DNA from: Gigantopelta aegis
Taxonomy: Eukaryota; Mollusca; Gastropoda; Neomphalida; Peltospiridae
Assembly (NCBI RefSeq): GCF_016097555.1
Contig: NC_054702.1
Location: 90,215,298-90,279,297 of the forward strand
Length of the DNA stretch: 64,000 nucleotides
Direction of reading: 5' to 3'
Shown: positions 1 to 10,500 of the stretch, one piece after another
Position numbering within the stretch: the stretch's first letter is position 1
How the letters are laid out: every line of letters starts with the position of its first letter
Notes under the pieces: generated by a model
Database searches by the model: none
Told to the model about the DNA's origin: nothing
The model's input: the letters and a program-made list of their open reading frames with translations, nothing else
Program-made: the position numbers and the translations under genes

Positions 1-235
1 AAGTTTTCTGCTGTCTGCCGGTTTGCTTGTTTATTGAATATGACATAATCTAACAATGTCATGACATGTGCTAAGGTATAATGCACTCATCATTAACAGA
101 TTAATTATGCCACATACTTAGGAAACTTCCACCCCACTTGAAGAGTATTCCACAAAAAGCAAAATGGCAGTTTGTGAAAAAATGCATGTGTTTTGTCCTG
201 AGAGATCTTAACAAAGTCGATATATAGTCCTTCCC
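1..235. repeat. Partial copy of a foldback-type repeat, cut by the window edge
   Basis: The first 235 bases are a diverged relative of the two arms of the foldback element at 46.1-46.8 kb. Shared words include the 'gtctgcc..ttgcttgttta' start, the 'cacttgaagagtattccac' stretch and the 'caaaatggcagtt' stretch followed by 'aagtcgatata'. The left end lies outside the window. No coding sequence is visible. Confidence 0.55.
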
Positions 236-449
236 ACAGGGAACGCTTTTTTCTACTATGAAATTTACTACTAGTTATTTATTTCAGAGCTGATTATTTT
301 CTGAACTGCACATAAAAATAGTATATTTTTGTTATTTCCAAAACACTTTTACTTTTCTTCTTACATCAAACCAATCTACAATTATTTACAAAAAAACATT
401 TTCGTGAAAGATGGGATAGACTATAGGTGATATTGTTTCGGTCTATGTC

Positions 450-935
450 AACGACAGTCACTTTTCGCACCTTTGTTTCGGCTTCGTACACAATAAATAT
501 AACATCCAAAGGTAATTTTCTGCTATGATATATTTGACAAAATGTACTTTTTATACCTTTTAAAACGTAAACTTCATATTTCGTCCTGAATTATGTACAA
601 AAAAATACTGACCTGTAAACAGCGTCGTCTGCTTGTTATAGAATTTTAACAGTGGCCCAGGTTAGTAAACCAGTTTTTATTTTAATGTGGCGAAGCATTG
701 TAATAATACAGTATTCCAATGACATCACTTTACAACTCCTTACGATAACAATAAACTGGGTACACGACGTTTCCATTTTAAAAACCTTTGAAAAATTCCA
801 ATGCAAAATTGCTATTAAAATTTGTTTGAACATTACTAATGCACCTTTTATGAAATATGAATTTCAAGTGAAATTACAGTAAGATTTGTTATGATTGTGT
901 ACGAAGCTAAAACAAGGGTGCGAAGAGTGACTCAT
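450..935. mobile_element. MITE-like element with ~40-bp imperfect terminal inverted repeats
   Basis: The left end reads 'gtcacttttcgcacctttg' followed by 'cttcgtacacaat'. The right end, read in reverse complement, repeats this as 'gtcactcttcgcacccttg' then 'cttcgtacacaat'. The roughly 485-bp element has no convincing open frame. Its middle is repeated in inverted orientation near 61.78-62.01 kb, so it is a dispersed family. I could not settle the target-site duplication. Confidence 0.65.
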
Positions 936-1099
936 GGACCTTAATATGTGGAATCCATGTAAATATAATTGGTTTTTTCTAGTTTATGAAGATAAATGTC
1001 TCTGGCACATATTATTGTGATGTTTATTGCTGTGTCGGAGGGGGTACCTGACGTTTTGCCCCCAAGCCAGTTCGCTTCCAGTCAGTTTGCCCCCAAATA

Positions 1100-1100
<1 letters not shown>

Positions 1101-1135
<35 letters not shown>

Positions 1136-1148
1136 ATACACTTTTTAA

Positions 1149-1222
<74 letters not shown>
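1101..1222. repeat. (AT)n microsatellite in two blocks
   Basis: Two runs of alternating AT, about 1101-1132 and 1150-1222, are separated by a short unique piece. Any open frame across them (Ile-Tyr repeats) is a product of the dinucleotide and not a gene. Confidence 0.95.
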
Positions 1223-1225
<3 letters not shown>

Positions 1226-1278
1226 AATTAAACTGGTGATTATATCATCAGTGCCCGGACTGACCCATGATCCATCCA

Positions 1279-1939
1279 CAGGGGTGCACAAATGTGAAAT
1301 TGTGATGGTTGCCCAGTGGGTAACCAGTAGCTGAAGTTTGGTTGCCCAACATCATCTCTTGGTTGCCCACATATTTCATAAAAGTTTTATAAATATAATT
1401 TTGAACTGTCATTAAAATGAAACTGAAATTTAAAATATCTTCATTATCATCACAGTCATAATACTTTGATGAACTGGATGGTTGTTAGTGTAGTTTGTGT
1501 CCTTTCACATGCCTTGTGCCCTTTGCTGATAGCCACCATTCAGAAACGTATCTGTCTACATTGAACTCATGAAGTGGAGGGCAAATCGGGCTTTTATATT
1601 CCCTCCCTATCACAACATTGTGTAATGCTGGGGAAAACATGCACACACGTACAAACATGTGCGCGCACATACACTTCACCCTCTCCAAAAAAGGGAGCGA
1701 ACAAACTCTAAAATTATGTAATACTCGTTTCAATGGCTGCATCATCCATTCCCAAAGATTGCGACGTACTTTAGCCAACATTATTCAGCACAAAATTTTA
1801 ATGACTGCTTAACCTCTATGTAGGAGAATGAACAAATTAAACACAAGTCATATTACAAGATATTGTTTGACAAAGAATGGTTGCCCGCAACCTATTTTGT
1901 TTGCCCAGGGCATGCAGACAACCGATTTGTGCACCCCTG
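1279..1939. mobile_element. hAT-like non-autonomous element, TIR starting CAGGGGTGCACAAAT
   Basis: The left end is 'caggggtgcacaaat' and the right end is its inverse, 'atttgtgcacccctg', a terminus typical of hAT transposons. The flanks share 'catcca' on both sides (1273-1278 and 1940-1945), shorter than the usual 8 bp. Inside are inverted 'ggttgccca' words near both ends but no transposase. A partial second copy of its right half is at about 3527-3600. Confidence 0.6.
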
Positions 1940-2164
1940 CATCCAAATCATGGAAAGACAACAATGCCTCCACTCTAAGAAAAGAAACACACACACACTT
2001 TAACATGCCTCTAAAGAAACAATACAATACAATTGTAATTGTTTAAAAGTAACAAATAATTGGGAGTTGGGGCAAACTGACTAAAAGTTTGGGGTGGACT
2101 GACAAACAGTTGGGGCAAATAGGCAAACAGTTGGGGGCAAACTGGTACATGGGGTGAACAGGTC

Positions 2165-2990
2165 AAAAGACAGTGGCAAGTGCTATCTTGTCACTGTGCC
2201 ACTTTTCTGCCAATCACCTCTTACCATCTCTTTGAGTGATTTTATTGGTGTTCTAATAGGTATTGAAATTAACAATTTTGATAAACCATTTAATGACCTT
2301 TACATAAATGAAAAATATTTATTTATGAAAGAAAGATAAAAGTTTGTTTTGTTCAATGAAACCACTAGAGCACAATGATTTATTAATCATCGGCTATTGG
2401 ATGTCAAACATTTGGTAATTTTGACATGTAGTCTTAGAGAGGAAACCTGCTACATTTTTCCATTAGTAGAAAGGGATCTTTTATATGCACCATCCCAGAC
2501 AGGATAGCACATACCACAGCCTTTGATATACCAGTTGTGGAGCACTGGCTGGAACGAGAAATAGCTCAATGGGCCAACTGACGGGGATCAATCCCATACC
2601 GACCGTAAATCAAGTGAGATCTTTACCACTGGGCAACGTCCTGCCTTTATGGAAGAAAAGAAGATTTGTTATCAAATTGGCTTAATTTTCTCCTACTAGG
2701 CACCACCCTTTAGGCTCCTGAAGGATAAGAATGACCAATTGGTCAAGTAGTTTTGGAGAAAAAGCTGAAAATATGAAAGGTTTACGCACGGCTGAGATGC
2801 ACAAAAACATTCAGCACAAAGTTTTAACAATTACTTAACCTCTGTGTAGGAGAATGAACAAATTAAACACAAGTCATATTACAAGATATTGTTTTTAAAA
2901 GGATACATAATTCTTAACAAACAACCCCCACCATTCAATAACGTGTACAATTCCAATGACGCAAAACATTACAGGAAATGCTTAGTACTA
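2165..2990. repeat. Duplicated block, copy 1 (partner at 21.5-22.3 kb)
   Basis: About 820 bases, including a SINE, recur at 21525-22290 in the same orientation with few differences. The match runs from 'tgctatcttgtcactgt' through the SINE to the 'cattacaggaaatgcttag' stretch. The second copy lacks about 55 bases seen here near 2835-2888. Part of the block (from 'caccaccctttaggctcctg') occurs a third time at 22286-22400. Confidence 0.85.
2341..2645 (-). mobile_element. Molluscan tRNA-derived SINE, variant A
   Basis: Read on the minus strand it has the family's order: tRNA-like head, a 'cgagaaatag'/'ggatcttttatatgcacc' body, and a tail ending in 'gaacaaaacaaact'. It lies inside the duplicated block, so it inserted before the duplication. 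The head is mutated ('gggcaacgtcctgcc'). Confidence 0.85.
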
Positions 2991-3526
2991 CTAGTTTGTA
3001 CTTATTCGGATTATTTCACCACCAAATACATATTTTATATTGACAATATTACTAAACCATTTAGCAAAAATACAATTTAATTCATGAAAATATGAAGAAC
3101 TTAAAACATGAAAAACATGTTTTACAAAATGCAGAACTCATTTTGAAGTAAAGTTAATAATGACAACATTTAAGAAATACACGTATTTCATTAATAATTA
3201 AACACTCGGTAAGCACAAGTCGTCAGTATTGGGATGCATCAACAAGGTTTTAGGGTGAATAGAAAATATTTTGTAGCGAGAATTGGTAGGAACCAGCTAG
3301 TTTGGGGATGAAATATCTGGCAGATGGCTTTTCCAAACGCCTCCTGCCAAAATCATGCACGGTGGACGCTGAATGTATGGCAGCATTAGGGTGGATATTT
3401 ATACTGCCTGTCAGTCAAGTTGTCAGTGCCGATACTTTTGATTGCCTGTGACTGTCAAAGTGTTGCGAAGTTTTGTTTTTCATTTGATTTGTTTTATGAT
3501 TTTCTTGGTTGCCCATCAGGCCACTG

Positions 3527-3815
3527 TTTGACAAAGAATGGTTGCCCGTAACCTATTTTGTTTGCCCAGGGCGTGCAGACAACCAATTTGTGCATCCGTG
3601 TGTCCAAATCGTGGAAAGACAACAATGCCTCCCCTCTAAGAAAAGAAACACACACACACTTTAACATGCCTCTAAAGAAACAATACAATTGTAATTGTTT
3701 AAAAGTAACAAATAATTGGGAGTTGGGGGCAAACTGACAGTTGGGGGCAAATAGGCAAACAGTTGGGGGAAAACTGGTACATGGGGCGAACAGGTCAAAA
3801 TGGGGGCGAAAAGTC
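3527..3815. repeat. Partial second copy of the 1865-2160 region
   Basis: This stretch repeats the right half of the nested hAT-like element and the right end of its host element ('tttgacaaagaatggttgcc', then 'ttgggagttgggggcaaac'), and extends a little further to 'gggggcgaaaagtcatgg'. It shows that the nested arrangement was already in place when copied. Confidence 0.75.
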
Positions 3816-3835
3816 ATGGATTCGTTGGAGGACCA

Positions 3836-5411
3836 ATAGATGTCAAAATGTTAATGTTAAACGGACCATAGTCATAGATGTTTGCTTTGGTGAACTGTTT
3901 TTTCACGATTTGTTTGAACAAAAAGTGTAGAACGTCTAAAGGAAATTATAGATAGGAGAGTAATTTATCGTAGTTGTCAAAAATATGAATCGGACTTTAA
4001 TTTAGTCAATCAATGCATCGGTCGTGACTCATCGAACTGGCAGTGTGGCACGGTCATCCACTCATCATCAAACACTGTCAAAAACCAAAATATCTGGTTT
4101 ACTTACGATAAAATAAGATGTTTCAGAAAAGAGACCCTTTAAAAGTTGATTCGTAACTAGCTTTGTATATTAGTACGTGTATAAAATCAGATAGCTTAAT
4201 GCCTCACCATTTACACAACAGAAACGGGAAGTAGAGAAGAAAATTGTTAGTTTCACACCATTCTCCCGAGTGTCAGATTTATCAGAATATGGGAGACAAC
4301 TCTAAAGTTATACTTGTTGGTTCCCTGGGAGCAGGTCAACTCGCCCCACACTGTTTAGTCAACTCATATCATTACCATTTTCTTAATTAATATACCAATA
4401 TTTTAAGAAATAATGTGCATTAAATATTGTTGAATATGCACACCTGTCGGAGTCCAAGGGCCTTGTCTGGTCATTCCTAAGGGACAAACCCACAAACGAC
4501 TTGAAACGTCGTTAAAATAGGCTTGACCGTTCTTTATATAATGAATATTAGGATCTCCCCAATATAAAACCATTTAATAAGTGCTCGTAATAGCAGGGTT
4601 CACTGTAATATTAATAATAAAATGACACCAAAGTTGTAGACGTCTATTTTTAATTTTGTCACAATTATTTACGGTCAGTAAAGTTTGGGGCGAGTTGTCC
4701 AAACACTGGGGCGAGTTGACCAGCATTCGGTTCCCTCTCACTAAATCAGTTCTCATTACAAACTGATCAACGCACATGCATTATACTGTCCATATATAAA
4801 TTAGGATATTTTACGTTTTAATCACCTGTGAGAAAATGGGGTGTCATATGAAAATAAAATAAAAAATCGTATAAATTTAATAATAATGTCTGCAAAAATA
4901 TTGCAGATCCATTTTTTTTTGGTATCCTATAGGCCTACGGTAGGCCTACTGCGTCTAATATTTAGTGTACTTTGTATAACTTTACACTGAATACAGTATA
5001 TTTAATATTTGCACAAATAAACACTAACACATTAGGCCTACTGCCAAACAGAGCTGCAGTTGCTATTGCTTGGTAAATATTTGACAGTGCACTTCAAACA
5101 CTTAAATATACAAAGACTGCCTCCACCACCCCTTTTTGTAAACTTAATGCACCATTTCTAGCACAATTTAAACACATACATTTAAAAAAAAAAAATAATA
5201 ATAAAACACTCAAGAAAAACTTTATTTGACAAATCTTGTTTACCCCTGATATACGGTATGTAATGAGATGATAGCCAAAACCTAAGTAATTAGTAATTGC
5301 TTTTGTTGATTCTACTTTCAAAACATGCAGAAAATATTACAGATATCTCATTCAAGAATGTGCTTATTGGGAACTTGGGAAGCGATTCAGTCGAAGAGCA
5401 TTCACTTGAGG
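3836..5411. repeat. Segmental duplication, copy 1 (partner at 18.35-19.88 kb)
   Basis: About 1.2 kb of homologous unique sequence is shared in the same orientation with 18346-19881, from 'gtcaaaatgt' to 'cacttgaggta'. Each copy carries an insertion that the other lacks: a 402-bp TIR element here and a SINE in the partner. Divergence is visible throughout, so the duplication is not recent. No coding sequence is seen in either copy. Confidence 0.85.
4327..4728. mobile_element. 402-bp non-autonomous DNA transposon with 8-bp target-site duplication
   Basis: The element begins 'gggagcaggtcaactcgccc' and ends with an imperfect inverse ('ggggcgagttgaccagcatt'). It is flanked by direct repeats 'ggttccct' at 4319-4326 and 4729-4736. 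The paralogous segment near 19.21 kb has a single uninterrupted 'ggttccct', a true empty site, which fixes both borders. The 8-bp duplication fits hAT or MULE superfamilies. There is no open frame. Confidence 0.85.
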
Positions 5412-7490
5412 TACCATCACATATTATGAACTAATATTCAAGTCTTCTTACAAATACCAATGACATACAAAATCTGCATATATGAGAATATGTACATATG
5501 TATCACAGGACAATATATGTATACGGATATAGAATGCACCAATTAAATGAACATAAAAACATTATGTATACACATTTTTAAAGGTTTTTGTGGTAAAATT
5601 ATAATAGCATGAAATAACTAATTATACAGAATCGGCTAATCATGAAGTAAAGTGAAATAAACACAAATGGACGAAAATAATACTTTACATTTTATCCAAT
5701 TGCTAGTCAGGAACAGTTCTAAAACTGCAAATGTTATAACAATGGGGAATAGACATATGATAAAGGGAATCTTCTGTATACATTAACTAGTTAAAATTAC
5801 ATGGATGTGATACCCATTTAAAAATAAAAGCTGAAATGATCTTTTAAAAGTTAAAAACTTTATACAATTCTTAATGGTCATGTTTCAACAACAAAAAATA
5901 TTTTATGTAAAAAAAACTCCTAAATTAGATAAAAAGCTGGAAAATCAAATCACTGAAGCAATCAGCTAATAAATAGATGTTCATAACCTTCTTAAAAAGG
6001 GGGATGAAAATAAATCAATTATTTCACTCCTTTAATGAGATAATTAACATTAAAATATACAAAGATAAATATTTATAATAAATACAAATATTGCTGACAT
6101 TGTCTAACTTGGGTAAGTAAAAAAAAAAAATCTGTGTATGATTAATTAGAAAAAACTGTTATAGCTATAATCCAGCAAACTAATTTGGAAGACCTTGGCT
6201 GATTAGAATCTGAGGTAACTAACAAATTGGGCGTAATGACTGAGCATGCCGGTACTTGGAACTCATTGGCCAGTTACTCCTTGGAAATATGACAGACTGT
6301 GACAAGCTTGAGTCTAGGTATATCCAAATGCTTGTTTCGACTTCACTGGGTATACCAAAGTTAAAGTTTTGGTTTGTTTAACAATATGAATAGATAACAT
6401 CAATTTATTAGTCATCGTCTATTGAATGTCAAACATTTGGTAATTTTTACATAATAGTCATAGAAAGAAAACCTGCCACATTTTCTTTTATATGCACCAT
6501 CCCAAAGACCCGATAGCACGTACAGGAATAGATCCTAGACGGACTGTGCATCAGGAGAGTGCTTTACCACTGGGTTACATCACACTCGATTAGTTTTATC
6601 TTTAAATTATTAATTTAATGTCTGTATTTGTTAGTCTTGTATAATAAATGTACATTCATATGGACTCATGGCATATAATTGAAACACAGCACCTCATATT
6701 GCTCTGCTTCAAACATTTCACATTAGGTACTACAGATACCAAGATTCAGACAGACTATACACAATTTTATTATTACCTCCCCACATTTCACACACACCCC
6801 AAAGGATAATTTAAGAAAAACATACTGTACCAATATTTGGACATGTAGAACATGTTTCATACTATAGTTTTGATCCAGTTTATTATAAACAACAACATAA
6901 AACGATAGAATTCCAAATACACAAAATGGCACAAGAAGAAATATAGGGTGAACTCATTTGAATAATCCAGAAGTGCCAAAAAACAATACAATTCAAAGGC
7001 TATGGAATCCAAATTAGAAGTGATGCAAGAAGAATGAAAACAAATTGTCAAAATAAAGTAAAAGGGTCGGAGGTATTTGTGTGAGTTTCTTTAACAGTTA
7101 AAAATATAACAATTCCAAAACCTTTTTTTTTTTTAAAAACAGATGAGGGTAGAGTTTATTAAACTACTGGTCAATTGCAATATTTTATGGTGGAATAAAA
7201 GCAATATGAGACAGTAAAATCATCCAGTATGATTACTGCTTTCTTGGTTGTTGCTAAACATATGTTACATACACACCAACACAAGTTGAATGAATACCAT
7301 TTATTCCGATACACTTCAACAGGATATTATTATATTAAATAAATGCACCATCTGTTAGTCGTGTCACAGGAAAAACACATAATGTGTTTTTGCTGCAAGA
7401 GTTATAGAATTATTAGTGTTGGTATATTCAAAATAAATTCCAATTAGCCCAAATGAGCCCACCCATATTCATCAAACATCACAGGTTACA
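5412..7490. other. Intergenic AT-rich DNA downstream of the minus-strand coiled-coil gene
   Basis: Apart from a degraded SINE at 6366-6592 I see no gene here. An AATAAA hexamer on the minus strand (7300-7305), about 280 bases past the stop codon of the gene that ends at 7585, could be its poly(A) signal; this is only a guess. Confidence 0.5.
6366..6592 (-). mobile_element. Degraded SINE, variant A
   Basis: Recognisable by 'caatttattagtcatcgtct', 'gaatgtcaaacatttggtaa' and 'ttttatatgcaccatccca' in the reverse orientation. The middle is shortened relative to the consensus and the head is mutated. Confidence 0.75.
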
Positions 7491-7493
7491 GTG

Positions 7494-7592
7494 ACAGTCT
7501 ACTGTTTCAACTGACGGTCTACTGTTTCAGTTGACAGTCTACTGTTTCAATTGATGGTTTACTGCTTCAGTTGAGTCTACTGTTTCAGTTGC
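7494..7592. repeat. Short minisatellite overlapping the end of a coding exon
   Basis: About five copies of a ~25-bp unit ('cagtctactgtttcaattga' and variants) run up to and into the end of the last exon of the minus-strand gene. On the coding strand each unit contains 'caactgaaacagtaga'; the copy at the exon end supplies the TGA stop codon. The array seems to have grown from the stop-codon region. Confidence 0.75.
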
Positions 7593-10500
7593 CCGGCAGT
7601 ATGAACATCTTGAGGAAGTCGGACAGTTTCTGTATGGCCAGCTGGTTCATGTCACACTGGTGCAGGCCTTTCTCCTTCCAGAAGGCCATGTCCACGATGG
7701 TTCCAAGATTCTGGAACTCCCGGCCGGTCAAACTCTTCACGCTGGACAGCTTGGGTAACACATGGATATCCTTGTGATGCAGAACAACCACAGCTACATT
7801 GTAATCAGCTAAAACACACAAGATTGCTTATTACTGTTAACAGTGTGTTAATGCTAACAAACACAGTTTCATTGTAATCAGCTAAAACACACATGGATTT
7901 ATTATTACTGTTAACATTGTGGTAATGCTAACACACACATCTACATTGTAATCAGCTAAAACACACAATGATTGCTTATTACTGTTAACAGTGTGGTAAT
8001 GATAACACACACTGAGCACTACATTGTAATCAGCTAAAACACACAAGGATTGCTTATTACTGTTAACATTGTGGTAATGATAACACACACTGAGCACTAC
8101 ATTGTAATCAACTAAAACACACAAGGATTGCCTTTTACTGTTAACATTGTGGTAATGCTAACAAACACAGCTACATTGTAATCAGCTAAGACACACAAGG
8201 ATTGCTTATAATATTACTGTTAACACTGTGGTAATGCTAACAAACACAGCTACATTGTAATCAGCTAAAACACACAAGGATTGCTTATAATATTACTGTT
8301 AACACTGTGGTAATGCTAACAAACACAGCTACATTGTAATCAGCTAAGACACACAAGGATTGCTTATAGTATTACTGTTAACACTGGTAATGCTAACAAA
8401 CACAGCTACATTGTAATCAACTAAGACACACAATGATTGCTTATAATATTACTGTTAACACTGTGGTAATGCTAACAAACACAGCTACATTGTAATCAAC
8501 TAAAACACACAAGGATTGCTTATAATATTACTGTTAATAATTGTGGTAATGCTAACAAACACAGCTACATTGTAATCAGCTAAAACACAAGGATTGCTTA
8601 TAATATTACTGTTAACACTGGTAATGCTAACAAACACAGCTACATTGTAATCAACTAAAACACACAAGGATTGCCTTTTACTGTTAACATTGTTATAATG
8701 CTAACACACACTGAGCACTACACTGTAATCAGCTAAAACACACAAGGATTGCCTATTACTGTTAACATTGTGGTAATGCTAACAAACACAGCTACACTGT
8801 AATCAACTAAAACACACAAGGATTGCTTATAATATTACTGTTAACATTGTGGTAATGCTAACACATAGCTACACTGTAATCAGCTAAAACACAACAAAGA
8901 TTGCTTATTACAGTTAACATTGTGGTAATTTTAACAAACACAGCTACAAGGCATCTGCAGGCAAGGCCATTATTATTATTTTTAGCCTTCAATATTTAGC
9001 TTTTTCACGTATTTTTAATTTAGTTAAAATGTACAAGATTTTTATCTCAATTTTCAATAAATGCAATAGTTTTTTTTATGAGACCAGAAGTTATCATTCA
9101 CAATGGCCAATTTAATTTTAGTAAATTTTATATATTATAGATCAATGTGTCCAAAAATGTAAAATTGCAAAATTATCCATACAAACATTTACCAATGGAT
9201 ATATCTTCCCTATACTTACAACAAAATAATACAAACAGCAAAACACTTCTTAAACTAGCAACTGTTTGATATGTTATTATCATAGAATAAACTGACAAAC
9301 ACTGTTATTTCCAAAGATTCAATTTATGTGCACTTATACACTTAAGTGGCCATCATGATAGTACTTGGCGGAAGCCATGTCACGGAAACCTATCATAATA
9401 ACTACCGTAATGTCTCTAGTAAGCTAACACTACAAAAACTATGATGGTTTATAGCTTATAATGAATATCTCTGAATCTCTGAATCAAAGAATGATATCTA
9501 TAACTCATTTGTTTTGGTAAAAGCCATTTAATAGTCATGTTACCTTTCATATCTTTCAGTGCATTTGCGACGTCTGTTCCCACCCGCGACACGTTAATAC
9601 ACAGAAGGATGGCTGGCCGGGCATCGTCCGACACAGGAGTTTCGCTAATAATGTCGGTCACTAACTCGATATCCTGCTGGGACAGAGACTCTGCCAGACG
9701 ATTCGTAATGTCAGAAATAGGTGGAATCTGGTCTCTCTGTGGACTGAAGAAATACACATGGACTGAAAAAAAACCCATTAATTTTTTTTTTATTATTATA
9801 AGACAAGTCGTGATGTTATTGTCTTTTATGTTTTCATGTTTTCAAAAAAAGGTGCAAGCATCCATGTATTCAAAACACTGTTCTGGTGCAGGGTATGTAT
9901 TCCTAAACATTTTGAATGTGTTCCCGTTCCCAAATCCCACACTACCTCACATTGTGTGTGATGAGAACAGGTCCTCAGCCAAATGCAGATTGAATACACT
10001 GCATAATTACAATTTTAAAAAATTAATAAATAGTACATGTACTAATAAAGAACAAAATGAATTGCAGTTATAATATCCTCGCGGTATGGGTTTTGGCGCG
10101 GATAAGTAACGATATCGCGAAATGTAAAAATAACAATGTTTTTCTTGTTATTATTGACATTAAAATATAAACATTAAATTCAATATATAGTGAGATTTTT
10201 AGTTTTAGTTTACTTGTGTATACTGTAATATTTTGAAGCGGAACATCTAGATAACTTCTGTATGACCAATATTCAAGAAAAATAACTCCAAAAAACTGGA
10301 AGCGATGTGGGGTTCCATATTAATAATACACGTAAAACATAACACCATTAAAATGCATTTTAACTCTATCGTCACATGTAAACCATATAGCCCAGTGCAA
10401 ACATAGTCACTATTTGTATATTAATAGGGTGGAGTAAATTTGGCAGCCCTGCATGTGTTTTGTTTGTTTGTTTATTATTACTTTTATTCATGTGAAATAG

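Larger units (their letters stand above)
1050..2165. mobile_element. TIR element with repeated 'gtttgccccc' subterminal words, hosting a nested hAT-like element
   Basis: The left end carries 'ttttgcccccaag' and 'cagtttgcccccaa'; the right end carries the same words inverted several times ('ttgggggcaaactg', 'ggggcaaactgac'). The inside is occupied by an AT microsatellite and by the nested element at 1279-1939. A second copy of the right end lies at 3715-3815. I see no transposase, so this would be non-autonomous. Confidence 0.5.

Noticed and set aside
1027-1227. Open frames of Ile-Tyr, Ser-Leu, Thr-His or Val-Cys repeats (also at 24.6-25.0, 50.7-51.0 and 56.4-56.6 kb)
   Set aside because: They are translations of dinucleotide microsatellites in several frames.
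7882-8124. 80-codon frame with repeated 'LCVLADYNV'
   Set aside because: It is the translation of the splice-junction minisatellite and contains intron sequence.
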